Assembly: GCA_036781505.1 (NCBI GenBank)
Contig: DAIQAV010000046.1
Location: 1 to 13,345 of the forward strand
Origin: FEN-680 sp036781505
GTDB lineage: Bacteria; Actinomycetota; Geothermincolia; Fen-727; Anoxymicrobiaceae
Direction: 5' to 3'
DNA: 13,345 nucleotides
Part shown: one piece after another, positions 5,834 to 11,764 of the stretch
Layout: each line of letters begins with the position of its first letter
Position numbering within the stretch: position 1 is the stretch's first letter
The notes under the pieces: generated by a model
The model's input: the letters and a program-made list of their open reading frames with translations, nothing else
Databases searched by the model: none
Told to the model about the DNA's origin: nothing
Made by a program: the position numbers and the translations under genes

Positions 5834-5848
5834 TTGATGCGGCATCAA
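5834..5848. promoter_or_regulatory. Perfect 15-nt palindrome in the DUF1844 leader
   Basis: TTGATGC-G-GCATCAA spans 5834-5848, between the DUF1844 -10 box and start codon. It could be a regulator operator or a short mRNA hairpin next to the ribosome binding site. There is no U-tract, so it is not a terminator. Confidence 0.4.
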
Positions 5849-5853
5849 GGAGA

Positions 5854-5862
5854 AATATAGCA
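5854..5862 (-). promoter_or_regulatory. Extended -10 promoter for the DUF1844 gene
   Basis: On the minus strand TGCTATATT (5862-5854) gives an extended -10 (TGnTATATT). No good -35 is visible, as is common with extended -10 promoters. Transcription would start near 5847 and read leftward. Confidence 0.5.
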
Positions 5863-5898
5863 CAGCTTACGCCCGAGCATGCCGTCCGGGCGCCCCGT

Positions 5899-5927
5899 TT
5901 GAAGGCCTCCGGGCGCAGGATTATAAT
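5899..5927 (+). promoter_or_regulatory. Sigma70-type promoter of the thiamine operon
   Basis: TTGAAG (5899-5904) and a perfect TATAAT (5922-5927) are separated by 17 nt. Initiation near 5934 places the start about 12 nt before the TPP riboswitch. Confidence 0.75.
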
Positions 5928-5945
5928 ATCCTCCAAAGAAGAAGG

Positions 5946-6045
5946 CCTTTGCAGCGGGAGCTCGTGTGAGCGGGCTGAGAGGGTGGGCGCGACCCGCCGA
6001 CCGATGAACCTGTAAGGTAATGCTTGCGTAGGAAGTGTCACAAGG
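5946..6045 (+). ncRNA. TPP riboswitch (THI element)
   Basis: The leader carries conserved THI-box blocks in order: GGGCTGAGAGGG (5972-5983), GATGAACCTGT (6003-6013), GGTAATGC (6016-6023) and GCGTAGGAAG (6026-6035). These form the pyrimidine-sensing CUGAGA and pyrophosphate-sensing GCGUAGGGA-like elements of the TPP aptamer. A P3-type hairpin GCTC-GTGT-GAGC lies at 5960-5971. The outer P1 helix is probably CCTTTG (5946-5951) with CACAAGG (6039-6045), so the edges are approximate. It sits between a good promoter and an intrinsic terminator upstream of six co-directional genes, so TPP binding should turn the operon off by premature termination. Confidence 0.95.
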
Positions 6046-6058
6046 CGGAAAGTGCATG

Positions 6059-6092
6059 GCCGGGCCTACGTGGCGCGGCTTTTTGTTTTTTT
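6059..6092 (+). terminator. Intrinsic terminator forming the riboswitch expression platform
   Basis: GCCGGGCC (6059-6066) pairs with GGCGCGGC (6072-6079) around the TACGT loop, with one internal G-G mismatch, followed by a T-rich run (TTTTT, G, TTTTTTT; 6080-6092). It lies 13 nt after the aptamer and 60 nt before the thi4 start, as expected for a TPP-controlled attenuator. Confidence 0.88.
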
Positions 6093-6152
6093 GGACGCCG
6101 CCGCCTCGGCTCCGGCGGGGTTTGCCGGAAGGACGACCGGGAGGAGTTGGAT

Positions 6153-6935
6153 ATGGGGATCTCAGAGATCGAAGTGACCAGGGGCATACTGGAGGGGTTC
6201 ACCAGGGACTTCCTTGCGGCCCTTTCCTCGGACGTGGCGGTGGTGGGAGGCGGCCCGTCCGGGATGACGTGCGCCTACTACCTGGCCAGCGAGGGCCTCA
6301 ACGTCAGCGTGTTCGAACGCAACCTGCACGTCGGCGGCGGCATGTGGGGCGGAGGGATGCTGTTCCCGCGCATCGTGATCCAGGAGGAAGCCCGCGCGAT
6401 ACTGGATGGCTTCAAAGTCCGCCTGGAGCCCTTCAGTGAGGGCTACTACGTCGGGGACTCGGTCGAGACAGTCTCCAAGGTTACGGCCGCCGCGGTCGAC
6501 GCCGGGGTCAAGGTCTGGGTCGGCATCTCGGTGGAGGACGTGCTCATCCGCGAGCTCGAGAAGGTCGCGGGCGTGGTGCTCAACTGGCGCGCCGTGGAGC
6601 TCGCCGAGCTTCACGTCGACCCGCTGGCGATGGAGGCGAAGCTGGTGGTGGACGCGACCGGCCACGAGGCCGACGTGGTAAGGACCATCAAGCGAAAGAT
6701 ACCCGACTGCATCCTCAACACCGCCACCGGCGACGTGGTGGGGGAGATGCCCATGTGGGCCGAGGTCGGCGAGTCGATGATCGTCGAGAACACGCGCGAG
6801 GTGTACACCAACGTCCTGGTGACCGGCATGGCGGCAAACGCCGTGTACGGGGCGCCGAGGATGGGGGCGATCTTCGGCGGGATGTTCCTGTCGGGCAAGA
6901 AGGCCGCGGACCTTGCGATCGAAATGCTGAAGTGA
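6153..6935 (+). CDS. thi4: Thiazole synthase Thi4, archaeal/sulfide-dependent type
   Basis: This 260-residue cytoplasmic protein makes the ADP-thiazole precursor of thiamine from NAD and glycine. The FAD/NAD-binding loop is DVAVVGGGPSG (27-37), followed by ERNLHVGGGMWGGGMLFP (55-72), VVDATGHEADV (165-175) and the C-terminal TGMAANAVYGAPRMGAIFGGM. Yeast Thi4 donates sulfur from a cysteine and dies after one turnover; here the equivalent position is His154 in ELHVDP, as in methanogen enzymes that use free sulfide with iron and turn over repeatedly. It replaces the ThiG/ThiS/ThiF/ThiH route, none of which is seen here. ATG 6153 has GGAGGAG (6140-6146) 6 nt upstream; longer in-frame starts run back into the riboswitch. 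It is the first gene after the TPP attenuator, and thiE follows 28 nt downstream. The short length and His site fit the archaeal-type clade. Confidence 0.93.
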   Translation: MGISEIEVTRGILEGFTRDFLAALSSDVAVVGGGPSGMTCAYYLASEGLNVSVFERNLHVGGGMWGGGMLFPRIVIQEEARAILDGFKVRLEPFSEGYYVGDSVETVSKVTAAAVDAGVKVWVGISVEDVLIRELEKVAGVVLNWRAVELAELHVDPLAMEAKLVVDATGHEADVVRTIKRKIPDCILNTATGDVVGEMPMWAEVGESMIVENTREVYTNVLVTGMAANAVYGAPRMGAIFGGMFLSGKKAADLAIEMLK

Positions 6936-6963
6936 TCGACTGACGGAATTCTCGGGAGGCATC

Positions 6964-7620
6964 GTGTCTCACAGAAACAGGCTGCCCGACTGGGGGGAAC
7001 GGCTCAAACTCCTGGTCATCACCGAGCGGGTCAAGGAGCTCGGCCGCGACCACCTGGACGTCGCCGAGGCGGCGCTGCACGGGGGCTGTCGGGCGATACA
7101 GTTCCGGGACAAAGAGATCGCGGACCGTGCTTTCGTGGAGGCCGCGCGGGGGATACAGGAGCGCTGTCTATTGCACGGCGCGCTGTTTTTCGTGAACGAC
7201 AGGGTTGACGTGGCGGCCGTCCTGGACTGCGGTGTCCACCTGGGGTTCAACGACCTCGACGTGGGGCTGGCTCGGAATGTCCTGGGGCCGGGAGTGATCA
7301 TAGGGTACTCACCCGAGACGCTGAGCGAGGCGAGCCGGGAGGTCGCTGGTGGCGCCGATTATCTCGGCATCGGACCGGTGTTCTCGACGGTCACCAAGCC
7401 GGACGCCGGCGAGGCCATCGGACTGGACGGGCTCGCCAGGATGTGCAACGCCGACCTGGCCCCGGTGCTCGGGGTCGGAGGCATAACGGTGGAGAACGCG
7501 GCCGAGGTGGCACAGGCCGGCGCCAGCGGCATAGCCGTGGTCACGGCCGTCACGCGGGCGAAGGACATGCAGGCGGCCACCGAAGCGCTGCTGAAGGCCT
7601 TCGACTCGGCCGTACGATAG
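6964..7620 (+). CDS. thiE: Thiamine-phosphate synthase
   Basis: The 218-residue TIM-barrel enzyme couples HMP-pyrophosphate with thiazole phosphate to form thiamine monophosphate. Recognisable blocks are QFRDK (46-50, usually QLREK/QLRDK), FFVNDRVDVA (75-84), GVHLG (90-94), IGYS (113-116), GADYLGIGPVFSTVTK (130-145), the phosphate loop LGVGGI (169-174) and GIAVVTAV near 189-196. The usual Gln after GVHLG is Phe-Asn here (GFNDLD), a minor departure. Length matches stand-alone ThiE, with no ThiD fusion. GTG 6964 is preceded by GGGAGG (6954-6959). It sits between thi4 and thiC under the same TPP riboswitch; the next start (thiC) is 12 nt after its stop. Confidence 0.93.
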   Translation: MSHRNRLPDWGERLKLLVITERVKELGRDHLDVAEAALHGGCRAIQFRDKEIADRAFVEAARGIQERCLLHGALFFVNDRVDVAAVLDCGVHLGFNDLDVGLARNVLGPGVIIGYSPETLSEASREVAGGADYLGIGPVFSTVTKPDAGEAIGLDGLARMCNADLAPVLGVGGITVENAAEVAQAGASGIAVVTAVTRAKDMQAATEALLKAFDSAVR

Positions 7621-7632
7621 AGGAGCAATAAG

Positions 7633-8946
7633 TTGACGCTCATAGAGATGTTGAAAAATGGTGACATCCCCCCGGCGCTCGAGCGCGCGTCGCTCGAGGA
7701 GCCGCTGGATGCCGCCGACATAGCGCGCGAGATCATCGACGGAACCGCGGTCTTCCCGTTGAACGGGCTGCGCGAGATCGAGCGGCCGTGTGCCATCGGC
7801 GAGGGCTTGAGGACCAAGGTCAACGCCAACATCGGCACCTCGGGCGACCTGGCGGACCTGGAGCTCGAGCTCGCCAAGTTACAGGTGGCGGTAGAGGCGG
7901 GGGCGGACACCGTGATGGACCTCTCCACCGGCGGCGACATCGACGCGGTCAGGCGCAAGGTGATGGCTACCTCGCGGATACCGGTGGGCACGGTCCCGAT
8001 ATACCAGGCGGCCATCGAGTCGCAGGCGAAGCACGGCAGCATCGTGGAGATGACCGCCGACGAGATGTTTGAGTCCATCGAGCGCCACGCGGCCGACGGG
8101 GTCGACTTCGCCACCGTCCACTGCGGCGTGACCACCAAGGCGCTGGCGTGCCTCGAGTACACCGGCAGGATCGCGGACATCGTGAGCAGGGGAGGAGCGT
8201 TCCTCTGCGGCTGGATGATCTACAACGAGCGCGAGAACCCTCTGTATGAGGAGTTCGACCGGCTGCTGGAGATCGCCGCCCGCTACGAGATGACTATCAG
8301 CCTCGGCGACGGCTTCCGCCCCGGCGCGGTAGCAGACGCCACCGACAGCGCGCAGATCCAGGAGCTCATCACCCTGGGCGAGCTGGTGGCGCGATGCCGC
8401 GTGGCCGGCGTGCAGGCGATGGTCGAGGGCCCCGGGCACGTGCCGATATCGCAGGTGGTCGAGAACGTCAGGCTGGCCAAGGACATCTGCAGGGGCGCGC
8501 CGTTCTACGTGCTGGGCCCGCTGGTGACCGACGTCGCGCCGGGCTACGACCATATTGTGGCCGGCATCGGCGGGGCGTTGGCGGCATCGGCGGGGGCCGA
8601 CTTCCTCTGCTACGTCACCCCGCGCGAGCACCTGGGGCTGCCGGACATCGAAGACGTTCGCGAGGGCGTGGTCGTCACCCGCATCGCGGCGCACGCGGCC
8701 GACCTGGCCAAGAACGCGGCCTACTTCATGCAGTGGGATAACGAGATGTCGCGCGCCCGCAAGGCACTGGACTGGGACCGGCAGGTCGCGCTCTCGGTCA
8801 ATCCCGGCAAGGCCGGCTCGGTGCTCGAGCAGTGCAAGGTGCCGGGGCGCGAGGGCTGCACCATGTGCGGCGAGTTCTGCGCGATGAAGTTCGTGGCCAG
8901 CTACCTGGGTAGCGACCGCGAGACCTGTGACGGAGGAAGCGCCTGA
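7633..8946 (+). CDS. thiC: Phosphomethylpyrimidine synthase (HMP-P synthase)
   Basis: This radical-SAM enzyme rearranges aminoimidazole ribotide to hydroxymethylpyrimidine phosphate. At 437 residues it is the short form lacking the N-terminal extension of E. coli ThiC. Clear family blocks include KVNANIGTSGD, GADTVMDLSTGGD, RIPVGTVPIYQA, VDFATVHCGV, SLGDGFRPGA, VEGPGHVPI, APGYDHIVAGIGGA and YVTPREHLGLP. The C-terminal cluster motif is CTMCGEFC (Cys409, Cys412, Cys416), i.e. CX2CX3C instead of the CX2CX4C described for the best-studied ThiC proteins. TTG 7633 is supported by AGAGGAG (7619-7625), 7 nt upstream. The stop codon lies in the loop of a perfect 8-bp hairpin (8935-8954). Confidence 0.95.
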   Translation: MTLIEMLKNGDIPPALERASLEEPLDAADIAREIIDGTAVFPLNGLREIERPCAIGEGLRTKVNANIGTSGDLADLELELAKLQVAVEAGADTVMDLSTGGDIDAVRRKVMATSRIPVGTVPIYQAAIESQAKHGSIVEMTADEMFESIERHAADGVDFATVHCGVTTKALACLEYTGRIADIVSRGGAFLCGWMIYNERENPLYEEFDRLLEIAARYEMTISLGDGFRPGAVADATDSAQIQELITLGELVARCRVAGVQAMVEGPGHVPISQVVENVRLAKDICRGAPFYVLGPLVTDVAPGYDHIVAGIGGALAASAGADFLCYVTPREHLGLPDIEDVREGVVVTRIAAHAADLAKNAAYFMQWDNEMSRARKALDWDRQVALSVNPGKAGSVLEQCKVPGREGCTMCGEFCAMKFVASYLGSDRETCDGGSA

Positions 8947-8954
8947 GCGCTTCC
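8935..8954 (+). other. Hairpin enclosing the thiC stop codon
   Basis: GGAAGCGC (8935-8942) pairs perfectly with GCGCTTCC (8947-8954) around a CTGA loop that contains the thiC stop codon TGA (8944-8946). It is followed by GGAGGA rather than a U-tract, so it is not a classical terminator. It may stabilise the mRNA end, serve as a processing site, or set the thiC/thiL ratio. Confidence 0.5.
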
Positions 8955-8963
8955 GGAGGAACC

Positions 8964-9011
8964 ATGACTATTGGCCATTCAGAACATACTCTGCAGACCA
9001 GTCGATGGTGA
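8964..9011 (+). other. Possible 15-codon leader ORF before thiL
   Basis: ATG 8964 follows GGAGGA (8955-8960) and opens a 15-codon frame ending at TGA 9009-9011, in a different frame from thiL. It has no recognisable product. Its good ribosome binding site may instead serve the in-frame TTG 8971 of thiL with 10-nt spacing, so coding status is doubtful. Confidence 0.25.
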
Positions 9012-9051
9012 CGAAGAGGACGGATCGCTAACCTTGCGTCGGGAGCAGCCC

Positions 9052-10050
9052 ATGGCTGGCAAGCCACTTAGCGAACTCGAGACCATAGAGATAATACGGG
9101 AGATGCTCTCCGGCCCGGCGCCCGGGCTCGTGGTAGGGCCGGGTGACGACGCGGCCGTCTTCGACTTCACCACCAACAGCATCATCCTCACGGTCGACGC
9201 CATCCACGAGGGCGTCCACTTCACGCTCGATACCTACGACCTGGCCGACGTCGGCTGGAAGGCGGTCGCGACCAGCATCAGCGACGTCGCGGCGATGGGC
9301 GGGGAGCCTTCGTGCTCGCTCATATCGGCGGCGTTCGGCGTGCCGCCGACCGAGCTGGAGCTGCGAAGCCTGCTGGGTGGGGCGATCGAGGTCTCGGACG
9401 ATTGCCACTGCCCGATAGTGGGCGGCGACGTCTGCGCCTCCAAGGCGGGCCTGTCGCTGACGGTAACAGTGGCGGGCACGCCCAACCCGACCGGGTCGAT
9501 ACTGCGGTCGGGCGCGCGGGAGGGAGACGTCATAGCGGTGACCGGCACGCTGGGCGATTCGGCGGGCGGCCTGTACGTGCTGAAGTCCCGCAGCGACAGC
9601 CTTCGCGCGACCTACCCCCGTCTGGTCGAGGCACATCTGAGGCCCAGGCCGCGGGTGTCCGCGGGCGTCGCGCTCGCTTCCGCGGGGGCCAACGCGATGG
9701 CGGACGTAAGCGACGGCCTGGCCCGCGACCTCGCTAACATCTGCCGCGCAAGCAAGACAGGGTGCGAGGTGCACGCGGAGAATGTACCGGTGAGCGACGC
9801 CCTCCGCGAGCTTGCCGCCGAGGCCCTCCTGGATCCAATGATATGGGCCCTTTCCGGCGGCGAGGACTACGAGTTGGTGTTCACCGCGGCCCCCGACGGG
9901 TTCGACGAGATCGTCGGCGCGCTTGCGGCGCTGGGCGTTCCCTGCTCGCTGCTGGGCACGGTCACCGGCCCGGCCTCGGGCATGCGGCTCGTCTCCGATG
10001 ATGGACAGGTGACAGAGATGGAGGGGCTCGGATATGACCACTTTCTTTGA
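9052..10050 (+). CDS. thiL: Thiamine-monophosphate kinase
   Basis: ThiL phosphorylates thiamine monophosphate to TPP using ATP and Mg2+. The product is 332 residues from ATG 9052, close to the usual ~325. It belongs to the PurM-like ATP-binding superfamily: GPGDDAA (29-35), LTVDAIHEGVHF (46-57), SISDVAAMGG (75-84), IVGGD (122-126), ADVSDGLARDL (217-227) and the C-terminal LSGGEDYELVF (267-277) are all present, including the aspartates that bind metal. ATG 9052 has GGGAG (9041-9045) 6 nt upstream and starts just before PLSELETIEII, where family members begin. A TTG at 8971 would add 27 atypical residues. The 105-nt gap from thiC is the widest in the operon. Its end overlaps the thiD start by 17 bp. 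Confidence 0.93.
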   Translation: MAGKPLSELETIEIIREMLSGPAPGLVVGPGDDAAVFDFTTNSIILTVDAIHEGVHFTLDTYDLADVGWKAVATSISDVAAMGGEPSCSLISAAFGVPPTELELRSLLGGAIEVSDDCHCPIVGGDVCASKAGLSLTVTVAGTPNPTGSILRSGAREGDVIAVTGTLGDSAGGLYVLKSRSDSLRATYPRLVEAHLRPRPRVSAGVALASAGANAMADVSDGLARDLANICRASKTGCEVHAENVPVSDALRELAAEALLDPMIWALSGGEDYELVFTAAPDGFDEIVGALAALGVPCSLLGTVTGPASGMRLVSDDGQVTEMEGLGYDHFL

Positions 10051-10936
10051 TGACACCGAGGAGACCGGGCAGCCCCCCAGGCTGCCGCAGGCCGGATTGA
10101 GGACCGCGCTGTCGATCGCCGGGCTTGATCCCTCGGGGGGCGCCGGCGTCATCGCCGACGTGCGGACCTTCGACGCGCTGGATGTCTACGGCATGGCCGC
10201 GGTGTCCACGGTCACATACCAGAACACTTCGGGATTGCTCGGCCGGTTCGACCTGCCGCCCGAGACATTGCTGAGTCAAGTCGAGGCGATATTCGTCGAC
10301 AGGATGCCGAACGCCATCAAGACCGGCGCGCTCGGCAGCGCCGAATCGGTGCGCGAGCTGGGCCTGCTGCTGGCGGAGAAGTACAACGGGCCCGTGGTGG
10401 TCGACCCCGTGGTCCTGAGCCAGGGCGGCCAGAGGCTGCTGGACGAGGACGCGGTGAGCGCACTGGAGCGGTTCCTTCTGCCGGTGGCGGCGATGGTGAC
10501 CCCCAACATCAAAGAGATCGAGCTGCTGAGCGGCTTCGCGGTCTTCGACTCCAAGGACGCGGAGGCGGCGGCGCTGCGCCTGGTGGCGGCCGGCGCGCGC
10601 TCGGCGCTCATCACGGGGCTGAAGTCGGTCGAGGCCGGCGAGGATGTGGCGGCCGACGTGTTCTGCGACGGGCAGGAGATAGAGATATTCACCAACCCCT
10701 GGGTCGAAGGGCTCGAGGTGCACGGCAGCGGGTGCCTGCTGTCCGCCGGTATCGCGGCGTGCCTGGCCCTGGGGATGTCGCTGAAGGACGCGGTGTTGGA
10801 GGCTCGCGCGCTGACGCGGGCGGCGATCGAAGTGCCTGTCTTCCCGGGGAGAGGAGCGGCCTGCGCCGACCCGTTCCTGCTGCGTAAGGGATTGCGGCCT
10901 CCGGCGCTGGAGGAGCAGGAGGGCGAGGCGCAGTGA
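10034..10936 (+). CDS. thiD: Hydroxymethylpyrimidine/phosphomethylpyrimidine kinase
   Basis: ThiD phosphorylates HMP-P (and often HMP) to HMP-PP, the pyrimidine substrate of ThiE. It is a 300-residue ribokinase-fold protein. Motifs are SIAGLDPSGGAGVIADVRTF (27-46), the substrate-binding Met54 after VYG, VVVDPV (121-126), TPNIKEIELL (156-165) and the anion hole HGSGCLLSAGIAA (230-242) with Cys234; the family usually has HGTGCTLS. About 20 extra N-terminal residues (Asp/Glu/Pro-rich) precede the fold, and a short acidic tail follows it. There is no ThiN or ThiE fusion. ATG 10034 has GAGGGG (10021-10026) 7 nt upstream within the end of thiL, so translation is probably coupled. Its stop overlaps the next gene by 4 bp. 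Confidence 0.92.
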   Translation: MTTFFDDTEETGQPPRLPQAGLRTALSIAGLDPSGGAGVIADVRTFDALDVYGMAAVSTVTYQNTSGLLGRFDLPPETLLSQVEAIFVDRMPNAIKTGALGSAESVRELGLLLAEKYNGPVVVDPVVLSQGGQRLLDEDAVSALERFLLPVAAMVTPNIKEIELLSGFAVFDSKDAEAAALRLVAAGARSALITGLKSVEAGEDVAADVFCDGQEIEIFTNPWVEGLEVHGSGCLLSAGIAACLALGMSLKDAVLEARALTRAAIEVPVFPGRGAACADPFLLRKGLRPPALEEQEGEAQ

Positions 10937-11490
10937 GGATAGCTCTCGTCAGCGACACGCACGGCGACCCGACCGCCTGGGAGCGCGCGCTCGAGGTCAT
11001 AGGCGACGTCGAGCTCATCTGCCATTCCGGCGATGTGCTCTACCACGGCATCTTCAACCCCATCACGGACACCTACGACCCGCGACGCCTGGCCACGATG
11101 CTCAACGAGGTCGCCGTCCCGATGGTCCACGCGCGCGGCAACTGCGACTCCGAGGTCGACCAGATGGCGCTGGACAACCACATCCTCTCCGACTTCGCGT
11201 TCGCGAGCGTCGATGGCACGCGCATCCTCATCACCCACGGGCATAGGAACACCGAGGAGGAGCTCGCCGCCATGGCGAGCAAGGCCGGCATCCAACTGGT
11301 GCAGAGGGGACACACGCACCTTCCCGGGATACGTCAGGTCGAAGGGGTCACGATAATCAATCCCGGCAGCGTAGCACTGCCCAAGCAGGAGGGGGAGGCG
11401 CCCACAGCCGCCGTGCTCGAGGACGGCAGACTGACGATATTCGACCTGAGGGATAACTCGGTGTTCGCTGAAGGGAAGTTGCGCGCGTAG
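10933..11490 (+). CDS. YfcE/MJ0936-type metallophosphoesterase
   Basis: The product is a 185-residue calcineurin-like phosphodiesterase of the YfcE/MJ0936 group, usually Mn2+-dependent and acting on small phosphodiesters in the cytoplasm. All metal-ligand blocks are visible: SDTHG (7-11), HSGD (31-34), GNCD (69-72), THGH (101-104), GHTH (126-129) and then NPGS (143-146). The natural substrate cannot be read from the sequence. It starts with GTG 10933, sharing GTGA with the end of thiD, so it is the last translationally coupled gene of the thiamine operon and should also be under TPP control. A role in thiamine phosphate metabolism is possible but only inferred from position. rpmB converges, leaving 12 nt between the two genes, with no clear terminator. 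Confidence 0.9.
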   Translation: MRIALVSDTHGDPTAWERALEVIGDVELICHSGDVLYHGIFNPITDTYDPRRLATMLNEVAVPMVHARGNCDSEVDQMALDNHILSDFAFASVDGTRILITHGHRNTEEELAAMASKAGIQLVQRGHTHLPGIRQVEGVTIINPGSVALPKQEGEAPTAAVLEDGRLTIFDLRDNSVFAEGKLRA

Positions 11491-11502
11491 GCGGTTGAGC
11501 GG

Positions 11503-11691
11503 CTAGGCCCTCTGGACCTTGCCCGCCTTCAGGCACTTGGAGCACACACGCGCGTTGCGCTGCCCGCCGTTGACCACGATGCGCATCTTGTGGACGTTGG
11601 GGGTCCAGCGCTTCTTGGTCTTCTTATGTGAATGGCTTACGTTGAAGCCGAACTGAGGCTTCTTTCCACAAATGTCACAGACGTTAGACAA
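11503..11691 (-). CDS. rpmB: 50S ribosomal protein L28
   Basis: L28 is a structural protein of the large ribosomal subunit. From TTG 11691 the product is 62 residues: it opens with SNVCDICGKKPQFGFNVSHS and has the KKTKKRWTPN and RVCSKCLKAGKV segments. Cys5, Cys8, Cys50 and Cys53 form the zinc-binding (C+) version. A longer in-frame start at 11733 would lie upstream of the ribosome binding site and add a non-homologous segment. AAAGGA (11698-11703, minus strand) 6 nt from TTG 11691 settles the start. The gene has its own promoter and converges with the phosphodiesterase gene. No other ribosomal protein genes are nearby, as is usual for rpmB in many bacteria. Confidence 0.95.
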   Translation of the reverse strand: MSNVCDICGKKPQFGFNVSHSHKKTKKRWTPNVHKMRIVVNGGQRNARVCSKCLKAGKVQRA

Positions 11692-11697
11692 CTCATA

Positions 11698-11703
11698 TCC
11701 TTT
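11698..11703 (-). promoter_or_regulatory. Ribosome binding site fixing the rpmB start
   Basis: AAAGGA on the minus strand lies 6 nt before TTG 11691, which gives the standard L28 N-terminus. This supports a TTG start over the longer frame. Confidence 0.75.
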
Positions 11704-11721
11704 CGGTGCCAACGAGGAAAG

Positions 11722-11749
11722 ATAATAGCACATCGCCGCGCGCAGGCAA
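11722..11749 (-). promoter_or_regulatory. rpmB promoter with extended -10
   Basis: On the minus strand TTGCCT (11749-11744) and TATTAT (11727-11722) are spaced by 16 nt, and TGC directly before the -10 makes it an extended -10. Predicted initiation near 11715 gives a leader of about 25 nt. Confidence 0.75.
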
Positions 11750-11764
11750 ATGCAGAGCAGGCGC

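Noticed and set aside
8935..8954. Terminator between thiC and thiL
   Set aside because: The stem is good but it is followed by GGAGGA, with no U-tract.
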